Of a stretch of 64,000 nucleotides of DNA, positions 54,381-63,607 are shown piece after piece. Position numbers and translations under genes: made by a program. The stretch is from Cupriavidus necator (GTDB taxonomy: Bacteria > Pseudomonadota > Gammaproteobacteria > Burkholderiales > Burkholderiaceae). Within the stretch, counting starts at the first letter, position 1. Every line of letters starts with the position of its first letter. Location: the NCBI GenBank assembly GCA_022041995.1, contig CP074390.1:372001-436000 (forward strand), read 5' to 3'. The notes under the pieces were generated by a model. It saw nothing but the letters and a program-made list of their open reading frames with translations, had not been told where the DNA came from and did not search any database.

Positions 54381-55133
54381 ATGGAAGCGTCGTTGGCATT
54401 GCTGCAGGACCCCGCCGCGTGGGCGGCACTGGCCACCCTGGTGGCCATGGAAATCGTGCTGGGGATCGACAACCTGATCTTTATCTCGATCCTGACCAAC
54501 AAGCTGCCTGAAGCCATGCGCGAGAAGGCGCGCAAGATCGGCATCAGCCTGGCGCTGGTGATGCGCCTGGGGCTGCTGGCCACCATCGCCGTCATCGTCA
54601 AGCTCACCGAGCCGGTGTTCACCATCCTGGGCCAGGGAATGTCGTGGCGCGACATGATCCTGATTGCCGGCGGCGCCTTCCTGGTGTGGAAGGCAACGCG
54701 TGAAATCCACCAGCACGTCAGCGGCGACGAGGAAGGCGAGGACAGCGGCACGGCCAAGGCGGTGCAGAGCTTTGCCTCGGCCATCGGGCAGATCCTGATC
54801 CTCGACCTGGTGTTCTCGATCGACAGCATCATCACCGCGGTCGGCATGACCGAGCATGTGCAGATCATGTTCGTGGCGGTGATCGCCGCCGTGATGACGA
54901 TGCTGTTCGCCGCCACCCCGCTGGCCAACTTCATCAACCGCAACCCGACCATCGTGATGCTGGCGCTGGCCTTCCTGATCATGATCGGCATGACGCTGGT
55001 CGCGGAGGGCCTCGGCACCCATGTGCCCAAGGGCTATATCTATACGGCGATGGCGTTCTCGGCCGCGGTCGAGGGGCTGAACATGCTGGCACGCCAACGG
55101 CGCCAGCGGCGCCGGGCCAGCGGGCAGGCCTGA
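54381..55133 (+). CDS. TerC family membrane protein
   Basis: A 250-residue integral membrane protein with about seven helices. TerC signatures: VAMEIVLGIDNLIFISILTN with acidic intramembrane residues, and ILDLVFSIDSIITAVGMTEH. An acidic loop (GDEEGEDSG) separates the two halves. TerC proteins take part in manganese export or tellurite resistance. It is divergent from the panE-like gene, followed by opgD after a hairpin. Its metal is not shown by sequence. Confidence 0.93.
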   Translation: MEASLALLQDPAAWAALATLVAMEIVLGIDNLIFISILTNKLPEAMREKARKIGISLALVMRLGLLATIAVIVKLTEPVFTILGQGMSWRDMILIAGGAFLVWKATREIHQHVSGDEEGEDSGTAKAVQSFASAIGQILILDLVFSIDSIITAVGMTEHVQIMFVAVIAAVMTMLFAATPLANFINRNPTIVMLALAFLIMIGMTLVAEGLGTHVPKGYIYTAMAFSAAVEGLNMLARQRRQRRRASGQA

Positions 55134-55141
55134 TGTGCGGC

Positions 55142-55176
55142 GGCGGCCGCTTGCAGTCAGGCTGCAGGCGGCCGCC
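55142..55176 (+). other. Large hairpin between terC and opgD
   Basis: Two 15-nt arms (55142-55156 and 55162-55176, one mismatch) around TCAGG, very GC-rich and without a T tract. It could end the terC transcript weakly or be a leader structure of opgD, whose start is 90 bp downstream. Confidence 0.5.
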
Positions 55177-55266
55177 TGTAACAGAGGGTGTCCGAACTTT
55201 TCGCGGACGACGGCGTCTCTTACAGTTCTGCACAACCCCCGAACAATAAAAGGACGCTTTCGCCAC

Positions 55267-56880
55267 ATGATGAACCGCCGAACCCTGCTGGTCTCCGCCA
55301 CTGCCTCCGCCGCGCTCGCCGCACTGGGCATTACCCCGTCGGTGCTGGCAGCCAGCCGGATCAAGCTCGGCGACGCCCAGCCATTCGGTTTCGACGCCCT
55401 GATCGAACGCGCCCGCGCGCTGGCCGGCAAGCCCTACGCGCCGCCGCCGTCGCCGCCCGCGGACGTGCTGTCCCGCATCGACTACGACGCCCACGGCAAG
55501 ATCCGCTTCCGCACTGACGACGCGCTCTTTGCCAGTGGCCCCGGCCAGTTCCCGGTCACCTTCTTCCACCTCGGCACGTACTTCCGCACGCCGGTGCGCA
55601 TGCACGTGATCGAGCGCGCCAAGGGCGGCCCCGGCAAGGCCCGCGAGATCGTCTACGACGACGCCTACTTCGACATGCCGGCCGACAGCCCCGCGCACAA
55701 GCTGCCGCCGGGCAGCGGCTTTGCCGGCTTCCGCTTCCAGGAAAGCCGCCTCGGCGACCAGAAGACACGCGACTGGCGCAAGAACGACTGGGTTGCCTTC
55801 CTCGGCGCGTCGTATTTCCGCGCCATCGGCGAGCTGTACCAGTACGGGCTGTCCGCGCGCGGTGTTGCCATCGACGTGGCCGAAGCCGGCAAGTCCGAGG
55901 AATTCCCGGCCTTCACCCATTTCTGGTTCGAGACGCCCGAGGGCAACGGCGATACCGTCACGGTCTATGCCCTGCTGGATGGCCCCAGCATCGCCGGCGC
56001 CTACCGCTTCGTCATGCAGCGTGGCAAGGCCGTGATCATGGATGTGGAATGCGCGCTGTTCCTGCGCAAGGATGTGGGCCGGCTGGGGCTGGCGCCGCTG
56101 ACCTCGATGTTCTGGTTCTCTGAAGGCATCAAGGGCACTGCCGTCGACTGGCGCCCGGAGGTACACGATTCCGACGGCCTGGCGCTGTGGAACGGGGCCG
56201 GCGAGCATATCTGGCGCCCGCTGAACAACCCGCCGCAGACCACGGCCTCGGCGTTTTCCGACGATAACCCGAAAGGCTTCGGACTGCTGCAGCGCGACCG
56301 CCTGTTCGATCACTACCAGGACGGCGTCAACTATGAGCGCCGCCCGAGCCTTTGGGTCGAGCCGCGCGACGGCTGGGGCGCCGGTTCGGTACAGCTGGTT
56401 GAGCTGCGCACCGATGACGAGATCCACGACAACATCGTCGCCATGTGGGTGCCCAAGGCCCCGGCCAAGGCCGGCAGCACCTACCGCCTGCGCTACCGGC
56501 TGCACTGGCAGGCCGACGAGCCCTTTGCTTCGCCGCTGGCGCGCTGCGTGGCCACGCGCCTGGGCAATGGCGGCCAGCCGGGCCAGCCGCGGCCCAAGGG
56601 CGTGCGCAAGTTCATGGTCGAGTTCAAGGGCGCGCCGCTGGAAAAACTGCCCTTCGGCGTCAAACCCGAGGCCGTGCTGACCGCCTCGCGCGGCACCTTC
56701 TCCTACGTCTTCACCGAAGCCGTTCCCAACGGCGTGCCGGGCCACTGGCGCGCCCAGTTCGACCTGACCGCCGACGGCAACCAGCCGGTCGATATCCGCC
56801 TGTTCCTGAGGATGAACGGCAAGCCGCTGTCCGAGACCTGGCTCTATCAATACCACCCGTTCCAGTCGCCGGCGGGCTGA
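55267..56880 (+). CDS. opgD: Periplasmic glucan biosynthesis protein D
   Basis: A 537-residue MdoD/OpgD. Start MMNRRTLLVS has a twin-arginine signal peptide (NRRTLLVSATASAALAALG) with cleavage near residue 30, so it is exported folded. The body contains the family beta-sandwich blocks: FFHLGTYFRTPVRMHVIE, WVAFLGASYFRAIGELYQYG, TSMFWFSEGIKGTAVDWRPE and WVEPRDGWGAGSVQLVELR. OpgD controls the backbone of osmoregulated periplasmic glucans. The ATG at 55267 directly precedes a second ATG, and GGACGC-type sites are weak. Confidence 0.93.
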   Translation: MMNRRTLLVSATASAALAALGITPSVLAASRIKLGDAQPFGFDALIERARALAGKPYAPPPSPPADVLSRIDYDAHGKIRFRTDDALFASGPGQFPVTFFHLGTYFRTPVRMHVIERAKGGPGKAREIVYDDAYFDMPADSPAHKLPPGSGFAGFRFQESRLGDQKTRDWRKNDWVAFLGASYFRAIGELYQYGLSARGVAIDVAEAGKSEEFPAFTHFWFETPEGNGDTVTVYALLDGPSIAGAYRFVMQRGKAVIMDVECALFLRKDVGRLGLAPLTSMFWFSEGIKGTAVDWRPEVHDSDGLALWNGAGEHIWRPLNNPPQTTASAFSDDNPKGFGLLQRDRLFDHYQDGVNYERRPSLWVEPRDGWGAGSVQLVELRTDDEIHDNIVAMWVPKAPAKAGSTYRLRYRLHWQADEPFASPLARCVATRLGNGGQPGQPRPKGVRKFMVEFKGAPLEKLPFGVKPEAVLTASRGTFSYVFTEAVPNGVPGHWRAQFDLTADGNQPVDIRLFLRMNGKPLSETWLYQYHPFQSPAG

Positions 56881-56999
56881 GGCGCCCCGGCACGGCCGCG
56901 CCGGGCCCTTTACACCATATTGCGTCGCCGTGATGTCAGGCGCGCACGAGCGGGTATCATGGCTGGCTACGACAGTCCAACTGCATCAGCCAGCCTCAC

Positions 57000-57692
57000 A
57001 TGATTTCTCAAGAGTTCGCCGGCGCCGCCGAGAGTGGCCAGGCCGCATCGCTCCCGCGCTCAGAGCGCGCCTACCAGCAACTGCGCGCCGCCATCCAGGC
57101 CGGCCAGCTGCCCCCCGGTACGCGGCTGCGCGAGGTGGAACTGGCCGAATCCCTGGGCCTGTCGCGCACGCCGGTGCGTGAAGCGCTGTCGCGGCTGGAA
57201 TCCGAAGGCCTGGTCGTCAACGAGCCCAACCGCGGCATGATGGTCACCCAGCTTGACGCAAGCATGGTCAGCGAGCTGTACGTGATGCGCGAAGTGCTGG
57301 AAGGCACCGCCGCCGCGCTGGCCGCGCGCCATGCCACCGACGTGGAGATCTCGCTGCTGCGCGATATTGTCGAGCGCGACCTGGCCATCGCCGACGACCC
57401 CGACCGGCTCGCACTGAACAACCGGCTCTTCCACGAGACCCTGCACCGCTGCGCTCACAACCGCTATCTGCTGAAGACGCTGCGCTCGCTGCATGAATCG
57501 ATGGCGCTGCTGGGACGCACCACGCTGGCGGTGCCGGGGCGCGCGCGCAGCTCCTACGAGGAACATATCTCGCTGGTCGAGGCGCTGGAAAAGCGCGACC
57601 CGGCACTGGCCGAGCAGATCGCGCGCCGGCATATCCAGCAGGCCTACAAGGTGCGGCTGTCGCTCTGGATCCAGGAACAGTCGGGCAGTTGA
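57000..57692 (+). CDS. GntR-family regulator (second)
   Basis: A 230-residue FadR/FCD-type regulator. HTH: SERAYQQLRAAIQAGQLPPG, VELAESLGLSRTPVREALSR, LESEGLVVNEPNRGMMVT. C-terminal FCD domain with LYVMREVLEGTAAALAARHA and LFHETLHRCAHNRYLLKTLR. It has no close operon partner: opgD ends 119 bp before and the former 3' end of the EamA gene converges about 25 bp after it. Targets are unknown. Confidence 0.9.
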   Translation: MISQEFAGAAESGQAASLPRSERAYQQLRAAIQAGQLPPGTRLREVELAESLGLSRTPVREALSRLESEGLVVNEPNRGMMVTQLDASMVSELYVMREVLEGTAAALAARHATDVEISLLRDIVERDLAIADDPDRLALNNRLFHETLHRCAHNRYLLKTLRSLHESMALLGRTTLAVPGRARSSYEEHISLVEALEKRDPALAEQIARRHIQQAYKVRLSLWIQEQSGS

Positions 57693-57760
57693 GCTGCCCG
57701 GCAGCAGTCGGCAGTATCAGGCCACCTGGGCCCGCGCCGTGCGCAGCGTGCCCAGGCTAA

Positions 57761-59077
57761 GGAACGAGTGAGAAATAACTTCCCGAAGTGGACCTGGCGT
57801 GCGCAAAGCGACGCGGGTAAGATGTGATGCCTCTGGAGGACAAACGATGCAGGCTGGTTACCGGGCTGAGGTTGAAACGCGGATGAAGCGGCTGTACGCG
57901 CGCTTGTCGGAGAAGGACCGACGGCGGTATGCGGCTGTGGAGGCGGACAAGCTGGGCCATGGCGGTTTCGAATATATTGCGAAACTGTTTGAAATGGACC
58001 CGAAAACAATTAGACAAGGGCTAAAGGACCTGGAAGAAGAGCTGGATCCGGTTGGAGAGCGGATCCGAAAAAAGGGGCGTAAATCCAGGTTAACGGACCA
58101 TCCGGAGTGGAACGCGGTATTTCTAGATGTGGTGCGAGAGCATACGGCGGGTAATCCACAACACGGCATCATCTGGACGGATCTGAAGCCACGCGAAATC
58201 GCACAGGCGATGACGCAGCAAGTAGGCGAACGGGTGAGCGTGCGAACGGTCCGGCAGCTGCTAAAGCGCAACGGTTTTTCCCGGCGGCAATCACAGAAAA
58301 AGAAGTCGTTCAAGTCCCACGCACAACGCGACGTACAATTTCAGCGTATTACGCAACTCAAGGCGGAATATCTCGAAGACGACCAGCCTGTCCTCAGCAT
58401 CGATACGAAGAAGAAGGAGATGCTGGGCAATTTCTATCGCGACGGCAAGCTCTACACGCGCGAGCAGCTTGAAGTCCTCGACCATGATTTTCCGAGCTAC
58501 AGCGAAGGCAAGGTCATCCCGCATGGGCTGTACGACATCGGGCTGAACAAGGCACATGTGAACATCGGGGTGAGCCGTGACACGACGCAGTTTGCCTGCG
58601 ACAGCGTAGCGCACTGGTGGGAAAAACAGGGTCGCGCCGATTATCCCCAAGCCACACGGTTACTGCTACTGTGCGATGGCGGAGGTAGCAACCCAAGTGA
58701 TTCGTGGCTTTTCAAAGCGGATCTGCAAGATCTGGCAGACCGGCTCGGACTGGAAATCCGGGTGGCCCACTACGCCCCATACTGCTCGAAACATAATCCG
58801 ATCGAGCACCGCGTGTTTCCACACATTACGCGAGCCTGTGCTGGCGTAGTCTTCAGCAGCGTTAGTCTGGTTCGTGAACTGATCGAAAAAGCCTGCACAA
58901 AAACCGGACTGAAAGTTACTGCTGACATTCTTGACGGAGTCTATGAAGCCGGACGGACAGTCACTCGTTGCGTCCGTGCTTCACTGAACATCGAGTACGA
59001 CTCAACCTTGCCTGCGTGGAACTACAGCATCCGCTCACGGAACGCCGCATAGCGGGAAGTTATTTCGAGCACGTTCC
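57761..59077 (+). mobile_element. ISAzo13-like insertion sequence
   Basis: A 1317-bp element. Left end GGAACGAGTGAGAAATAACT and right end (reverse complement) GGAACGTGCTCGAAATAACT are imperfect inverted repeats of about 25 bp ending TTCCCG. Both ends are flanked by TAA (57758-57760 and 59078-59080), a 3-bp target duplication. Removing the element and one TAA rejoins the EamA reading frame exactly, which confirms the boundaries. The single transposase gene is intact. Confidence 0.9.
57847..59052 (+). CDS. ISAzo13-family transposase
   Basis: A 401-residue transposase. N-terminal part is HTH-like (GFEYIAKLFEMDPKTIRQGL), then the DDE-type catalytic core: LSIDTKKKEMLGNFYRDG with the first Asp, LLLLCDGGGSNPSDSWLF with the second, and APYCSKHNPIEHRVFPHITR with the final Glu. 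The ATG at 57847 has GGAGGAC 8 nt before it. It has lower GC and many AT codons compared with its neighbours, as expected for an insertion. It fills nearly the whole element. Confidence 0.93.
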   Translation: MQAGYRAEVETRMKRLYARLSEKDRRRYAAVEADKLGHGGFEYIAKLFEMDPKTIRQGLKDLEEELDPVGERIRKKGRKSRLTDHPEWNAVFLDVVREHTAGNPQHGIIWTDLKPREIAQAMTQQVGERVSVRTVRQLLKRNGFSRRQSQKKKSFKSHAQRDVQFQRITQLKAEYLEDDQPVLSIDTKKKEMLGNFYRDGKLYTREQLEVLDHDFPSYSEGKVIPHGLYDIGLNKAHVNIGVSRDTTQFACDSVAHWWEKQGRADYPQATRLLLLCDGGGSNPSDSWLFKADLQDLADRLGLEIRVAHYAPYCSKHNPIEHRVFPHITRACAGVVFSSVSLVRELIEKACTKTGLKVTADILDGVYEAGRTVTRCVRASLNIEYDSTLPAWNYSIRSRNAA

Positions 59078-59939
59078 TAAGCACGGCCAGCGCCACCAGG
59101 ATCAGCATCACCGCACCCAGCGTCTGCGGGGCGATCTGCTCGCCGCCCAGCCACGCACCCATCGCCAGCGCCACCGGCGGGTTCACATAGACATAGCTGG
59201 CCGACAACGTCTGGCTGACCGTGGACACCAGGTACATATAGGCAGAGAACGCCACCAGCGACCCCGCCACCACCAGATAGACCCAGGCCCAGCCGGCCTG
59301 CGCGCTGACCGATGCCGGCCACGGCTCCTGCCGCAGCGCCGACAGCACCATCAGCACCGCGCCGCCGATCAGCATCTCAGCGGCAAATGCCGCGGCGCCC
59401 TGGGGCAGCTCCAGCCGGCGCGCCAGCTGCGAGCCGAACGACCAGCTCGCCACTGCCAGCATCAGCGCCACCACGCCCCCGGTACTGACACGGAATTCCG
59501 CCCCCGCGGTCAGCACCAGGATGCCCAGGCTGCCGATCGCGATCGCCACGTACTCATACCATTTCGGCCCGTTGCCGAAGCAGGCACTCCAGATCAGCGC
59601 GAAGATCGGCATCGACCCGATCATCACCGTGGTGGCACCGGAAGAAATCGTCTGCTCGGCAATCGCCGTCAAACCCATGCCGCCCACCAGGAGGAACAGC
59701 GCCGGCACCGCGCAGTTGCGCAACAGCCGCCACGACGGCATCGGCGTGCCCCGCCATGCCAGCCAGGCGGCCAGCAGCAAGCCCGCGCACAGGAAGCGCG
59801 TGCCCATCATGAACAGCGGCGGAAAGCTCTCCAGCGTAAAGCGGATCGCCAGGTAGGTCGTGCCCCAGACCACATAGGTGATCAGCAGGCACAGCAGGAC
59901 AAGCGGGGGCATGGTCGGGAAAGCGTATTGCGAAGGCAT
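59022..59939 (-). CDS. EamA/RhaT-type transporter, 3' end replaced by IS
   Basis: A 305-residue drug/metabolite transporter with about ten helices: LLCLLITYVVWGTTYLAIRF, MMGTRFLCAGLLLAAWLAWR, GTTVMIGSMPIFALIWSACF-like blocks, and a second EamA half (ASVSAQAGWAWVYLVVAGSL). The natural C-terminus (SLGTLRTARAQVA and a stop at 57717) is cut off by the insertion sequence, and the frame now ends with 18 IS-encoded residues (RNVLEITSRYAAFRERML). The last helix is complete, so the protein may still work. The start at 59939 has a likely alternative at 59912. Confidence 0.88.
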   Translation of the reverse strand: MPSQYAFPTMPPLVLLCLLITYVVWGTTYLAIRFTLESFPPLFMMGTRFLCAGLLLAAWLAWRGTPMPSWRLLRNCAVPALFLLVGGMGLTAIAEQTISSGATTVMIGSMPIFALIWSACFGNGPKWYEYVAIAIGSLGILVLTAGAEFRVSTGGVVALMLAVASWSFGSQLARRLELPQGAAAFAAEMLIGGAVLMVLSALRQEPWPASVSAQAGWAWVYLVVAGSLVAFSAYMYLVSTVSQTLSASYVYVNPPVALAMGAWLGGEQIAPQTLGAVMLILVALAVLRNVLEITSRYAAFRERML

Positions 59940-60129
59940 CCACGATAGCCCCCCGCCTCGTCCCGGCCAAACGAAAAGGTCTGGCAAGCCTTGCGAAAGT
60001 TATTCACAAAGCACGCAAAAAGCCATGGGCAAAACAAAACCGGCCGCGTCTGCCCGGGCGGGCGCACGTATGGCCGGTTCTACCACGCAGCCCGCAACGG
60101 GCGGCAACCACTATGCTGCAAACAGCACT

Positions 60130-60315
60130 TCAGCCGTTGGCGTAGACCACCTTGGCCTTGCGGGCCTGGCTCTGCAGGCCCTCGATCGCGCGCTGGACGA
60201 AGGCGATGGCGCGCTTCACGTCGTGGGCGAAGCCCAGGCTTTGCGTACCGAGTTCACGGTCGATCAGTTCGCGTTCGAGTTGGTCAGTCAGCTTGATATC
60301 GGATTGGGTGTTCAT
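60130..60315 (-). CDS. Small hypothetical protein, 61 residues
   Basis: A 61-residue, charged, helical protein (LTDQLERELIDRELGTQSLG; FAHDVKRAIAFVQRAIEGLQ). AAGGAAGG is about 6 nt before the ATG at 60315. I do not recognise a family. It is isolated, with non-coding stretches on both sides and no operon partner. Confidence 0.55.
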   Translation of the reverse strand: MNTQSDIKLTDQLERELIDRELGTQSLGFAHDVKRAIAFVQRAIEGLQSQARKAKVVYANG

Positions 60316-60672
60316 GGCGTCCTTCCTTTCGGGATTACCCTTATGGGGTTTTCCCTGATTGTAGCAAAGGAATTGTCGCAATGCAGCATTAGGTGAAAGT
60401 ACGTATGTGGGAAAGCAACGGCATGTCCGCAAACGCAACCATAAAGTGGCAGTAAGGGCACGTTATGCTTGTTGGCAAGTTTGGACACGTCATTGCGCAA
60501 TCGAAGCTAAATTTGATTTCGCTGGTCGTGTGCAGGCAGGACTACCTGACAGTCAGGACGGCAGAAAAGCCAGGGGCAACGCGTCTTGCGTCAGGGCCGC
60601 GAAAGCGGGCTTGGCACCCGCACATCGGAGATCTGGCGTCCGCAATATAGCGGTGTGGTGTCCCACGGATCC
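60316..60672. other. Gene-free stretch right of the 61-aa gene
   Basis: 357 bp between the small gene's promoter side and the 3' end of the mutase. No frame shows protein features, and I see no repeat or clear terminator. Confidence 0.5.
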
Positions 60673-62770
60673 CTAATCGGCCGCAACCTGATGCATCCCG
60701 ACACCTTGATCCTTTGGCGTCAGCACCATCACGATCTTTGTGACGATTTGCTCTTGCGGCGTCCCTGGCCCATAGATGCCGCGGACGCCTGCCAGCTCCA
60801 GGGCGCGCCGGTGCGCCGCTGGAATAATCCCGCCGACAAATACCGGCACGGCATCCCCGCGCTGCCGAAGGGCCTCGAACAACTCAGACACATAGGCAAG
60901 GTGCGCTCCGCCAAGCGTCGAGATGCCGATGGCGTCGAAGTCGTCATCGCGAGCTTGCGCCGCAACGGCCCCGGCCGACTGGAACAACGGCGTCAGCCTG
61001 ACCTGGAAGCCGGCATCGCTCAACGCGGCGGCGACCGCCTTCGCGCCGCGATCGTGCCCGTCCTGCCCAAGCTTCGCCACCAGGATGCGCGGTGCGCGCC
61101 CGAGCGTCGTACGCAGCCACCTGACACGGTCGCAAGCCGCCGCCCAGTTCGCATTCCGGCGCGGGCAGCGCCGTAGTGCGCCTTGTCATAGGCCAGTTGC
61201 GCAGCGTAGCGCGGCCAGACCTCAAGCAAGGCACGCGTGCATTCGCCAACCGTCGCCCGGCAGCGCATGGCGTCGATGGCGCAGGCCAGCAAGTTCCTGT
61301 CACCGCCGCGCGCGGCTTGTGCCAGTGCACCCAGGGCCTGCCTGACTGCAGGCTCGTCCCGCTTTGCACGCAACGTCGCCAACCGATTCGCCTGCTCGGC
61401 GCGGACGCGGCTGCCATCGACTTCCAGGCACACTGGCGGCGCTTCGTCGTCGTCCTGGAAACGATTGACGCCGACCACGACCTCGTCTCCGGCATCGATC
61501 CGCGCCTGCATCCGCAGGGCATTCCGGTGAATGCGCTGCTGGACCCAGCCGGATTCCAGTGCCGCGAGCACGCCCCCTTGCGCATCGATCTCGCCGAGGA
61601 TAGACCAAACGGCGTCGACCATGCCCCCGTCAACGATTCGACCAGATAGGAGCCTGCCCAAGGATCCGCCACGTCACACAGGTCAAACTCATGCTGGAGG
61701 ATCAATTGCGTGTCGCGCGCGATCCGCGCCGCCTGCGCGCCCGGCAGCGCCAAGGCCTCGTCGAACCCGTTGGTATGCAGCGATTGCGTGCCGCCGAAAA
61801 TCGCCGCCATGCCTTCGATCGTGGTACGGGCAATATTGTTGTGGGGCGACTGTGCCGCCAGTGTCCACCCGGAGGTCTGGCAGTGCATCCGCATCGCCGT
61901 GGCACGGGCAGTCGTGCCGCCCCTTTCGCGGACGATGTCGTGCCACAGCAGCCGGGCAGCGCGCAGCTTGGCGATCTCCATGTAGAACTGCTTGCCGACG
62001 CCGAAGAAAAAACTGAGGCCGCCACAGAAGGCGTCGACATCGAGGCCCCGGGCGCGCAGCGCATCGACATAGGTCCGCGCGTTAGCCAGCGTCAGCGCGA
62101 GTTCCAGCGGCGGGTCTGCCCCGGCTTCCTGGAAGTGGTAGCCCGATACCGACATGCCGTGGAACTTCGGGGCGTGCGTGGACAGCCATTCGACCACGTC
62201 CGTGGCGATCCGCAACGACGGCTCAGGGGCATGGATCCACGTATTGCGGACCATGAACTCCTTCAGGATGTCGTTCTGGATGGTGCCGCGCAGCCGGTCG
62301 TACGGCACGCCGGCTTCCTCCGCCGCGACCAGGAAGGCCGCCAGGACGGGCAGCACCGCCCCGCTCATCGTCATCGACACCGAAACCTGCTCTAGTGGTA
62401 TGCCGTCGAACAAGCGACGCATATCGTCAGCCGAGTCGATGGCCACGCCAGCCATGCCGACGTCGGCCGCCACCTCGGGCTCGTCAGAATCATAGCCGCG
62501 ATGAGTTGGCAGGTCGAACGCAACGGACAGGCCCTGTGCCCCTTGCATCAGGGATTGCCGATACGCCAGGTTCGACGTTGCGGCGTCGCCATACCCTGCA
62601 TACTGCCGTATCGTCCACGGGCGTTGCCGGTACATGCCCGGGTAAGGCCCGCGCACAAAGGGTGCCTCGCCAGGCATGCCGCCGAGATGACTCAGACCGG
62701 CAAGGTCGTCCGGGCCATACACGGGTTTCAGGCCCGCCCCGACGCGCTGCTCGTCCCATTCCGGATTCAT
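60673..62770 (-). CDS. Methylmalonyl-CoA mutase-family B12 enzyme (two frameshifts as given)
   Basis: Three frames join into one 699-residue acyl-CoA mutase when one base is restored at each of two sites (CCCCC at 61624-61628 and TT at 61154-61155). N-terminal substrate domain: TIRQYAGYGDAATSNLAYRQ, GLSVAFDLPTHRGYDSDEPE, SVSMTMSGAVLPVLAAFLVA, GTIQNDILKEFMVRNTWIHA. C-terminal B12-binding domain: LVAKLGQDGHDRGAKAVAAA with the DxHxxG cobalt-ligand motif. The Tyr-Gly-Asp-Ala-Ala-Thr stretch after the Arg-Gln differs from classical methylmalonyl mutase, so the acyl substrate is open. It overlaps the LnmK-like gene by 4 nt. Confidence 0.85.
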
Positions 62771-63606
62771 CGTTGCCTCGCGCGCTTGCGGGTCACGACA
62801 TCCGCGATCTTCTCGCCGTCGGCAGCGCGCCGGATTTCACACCAGTGCGCCAGCCCCGTCTCGTCTTCGCGCAGGGCCGAGAAGGACAGTTCCAGGACCT
62901 CGCCAACATTGATGTTACCGTGGAAAAACAGGTCACGCTCAAACACGGTCGGGGGATCCGCATGGCCGCGCCATTGCCATTCGGCCCGATCAACCATCGC
63001 CTGGAAGCTGGCGAAATACAGGAGGTCGGCACCATTGAAGTCGTTGTATGGGCACGGCAGGTAGCTGACAGCGTGACACGCGCGATCCTGCTCTTGCCGC
63101 AGGCCGAGGTGGATGCCCCACTCACCGCCACGGAAGTGCCTGGCAGCCTGCGACAGGCTCGTGGCCTCCCCCGATGGCCCGACATCGGTCCAGTTCGCGG
63201 CCACCGTCGGCATCGCGCGCACGACGGAGCGATTGTCCCGCTCGCGCGCCCGTCGGATAAAGGTGGAGAGCATCGTCACGGTGGCGCGACGTGCTCCATC
63301 CGGTGATGCCACCACATGCCTGCTGAGGCGCTTTACGCCGCCTGCAGGCACCATGTGAGAGTCCAGCGTGAATTCGCCATGCTCCCGGATCCTGTCTAAC
63401 GCCGCATCGCGTACGCGCACGGCGGTGAAGGCCGCATAGACAGGATTGCCCTCGCGGTCACGGAAGTCCGGCACGGCCAGGCCGGCACCCGCAGCCAGCT
63501 GGCGCCAGTGCAGGTCACCGCAGGTCTTCAGCAGCCAGCTTTCCGACAGGCCGGTGTAGGCCAGTTGCGGCATGCCGGCGATATGGTGCGAGCGAACGGC
63601 TTTCAT
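62767..63606 (-). CDS. LnmK/Pnap_2097-like double-hotdog protein
   Basis: A 279-residue protein. It resembles the Pnap_2097/LnmK group: a double hotdog with LSESWLLKTCGDLHWRQLAA in the first half and CPYNDFNGADLLYFASFQAM in the second. LnmK of leinamycin synthesis decarboxylates methylmalonyl-CoA and transfers the product to an ACP. The next gene here encodes a methylmalonyl-CoA-type mutase, coupled by an ATGA overlap, which fits a methylmalonyl or related extender. Start at 63606, 1 nt after the stop of the flavin enzyme. Family assignment is from memory of motifs. Confidence 0.7.
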   Translation of the reverse strand: MKAVRSHHIAGMPQLAYTGLSESWLLKTCGDLHWRQLAAGAGLAVPDFRDREGNPVYAAFTAVRVRDAALDRIREHGEFTLDSHMVPAGGVKRLSRHVVASPDGARRATVTMLSTFIRRARERDNRSVVRAMPTVAANWTDVGPSGEATSLSQAARHFRGGEWGIHLGLRQEQDRACHAVSYLPCPYNDFNGADLLYFASFQAMVDRAEWQWRGHADPPTVFERDLFFHGNINVGEVLELSFSALREDETGLAHWCEIRRAADGEKIADVVTRKRARQR

Positions 63607-63607
63607 C

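Noticed and set aside
54979..56856. A 625-codon minus-strand frame over opgD
   Set aside because: Antisense shadow; opgD has a Tat signal and conserved blocks.
57717..57760. Separate small minus-strand gene to the left of the insertion sequence
   Set aside because: It is the severed 3' end of the EamA gene, shown by exact frame continuation after removing the IS.
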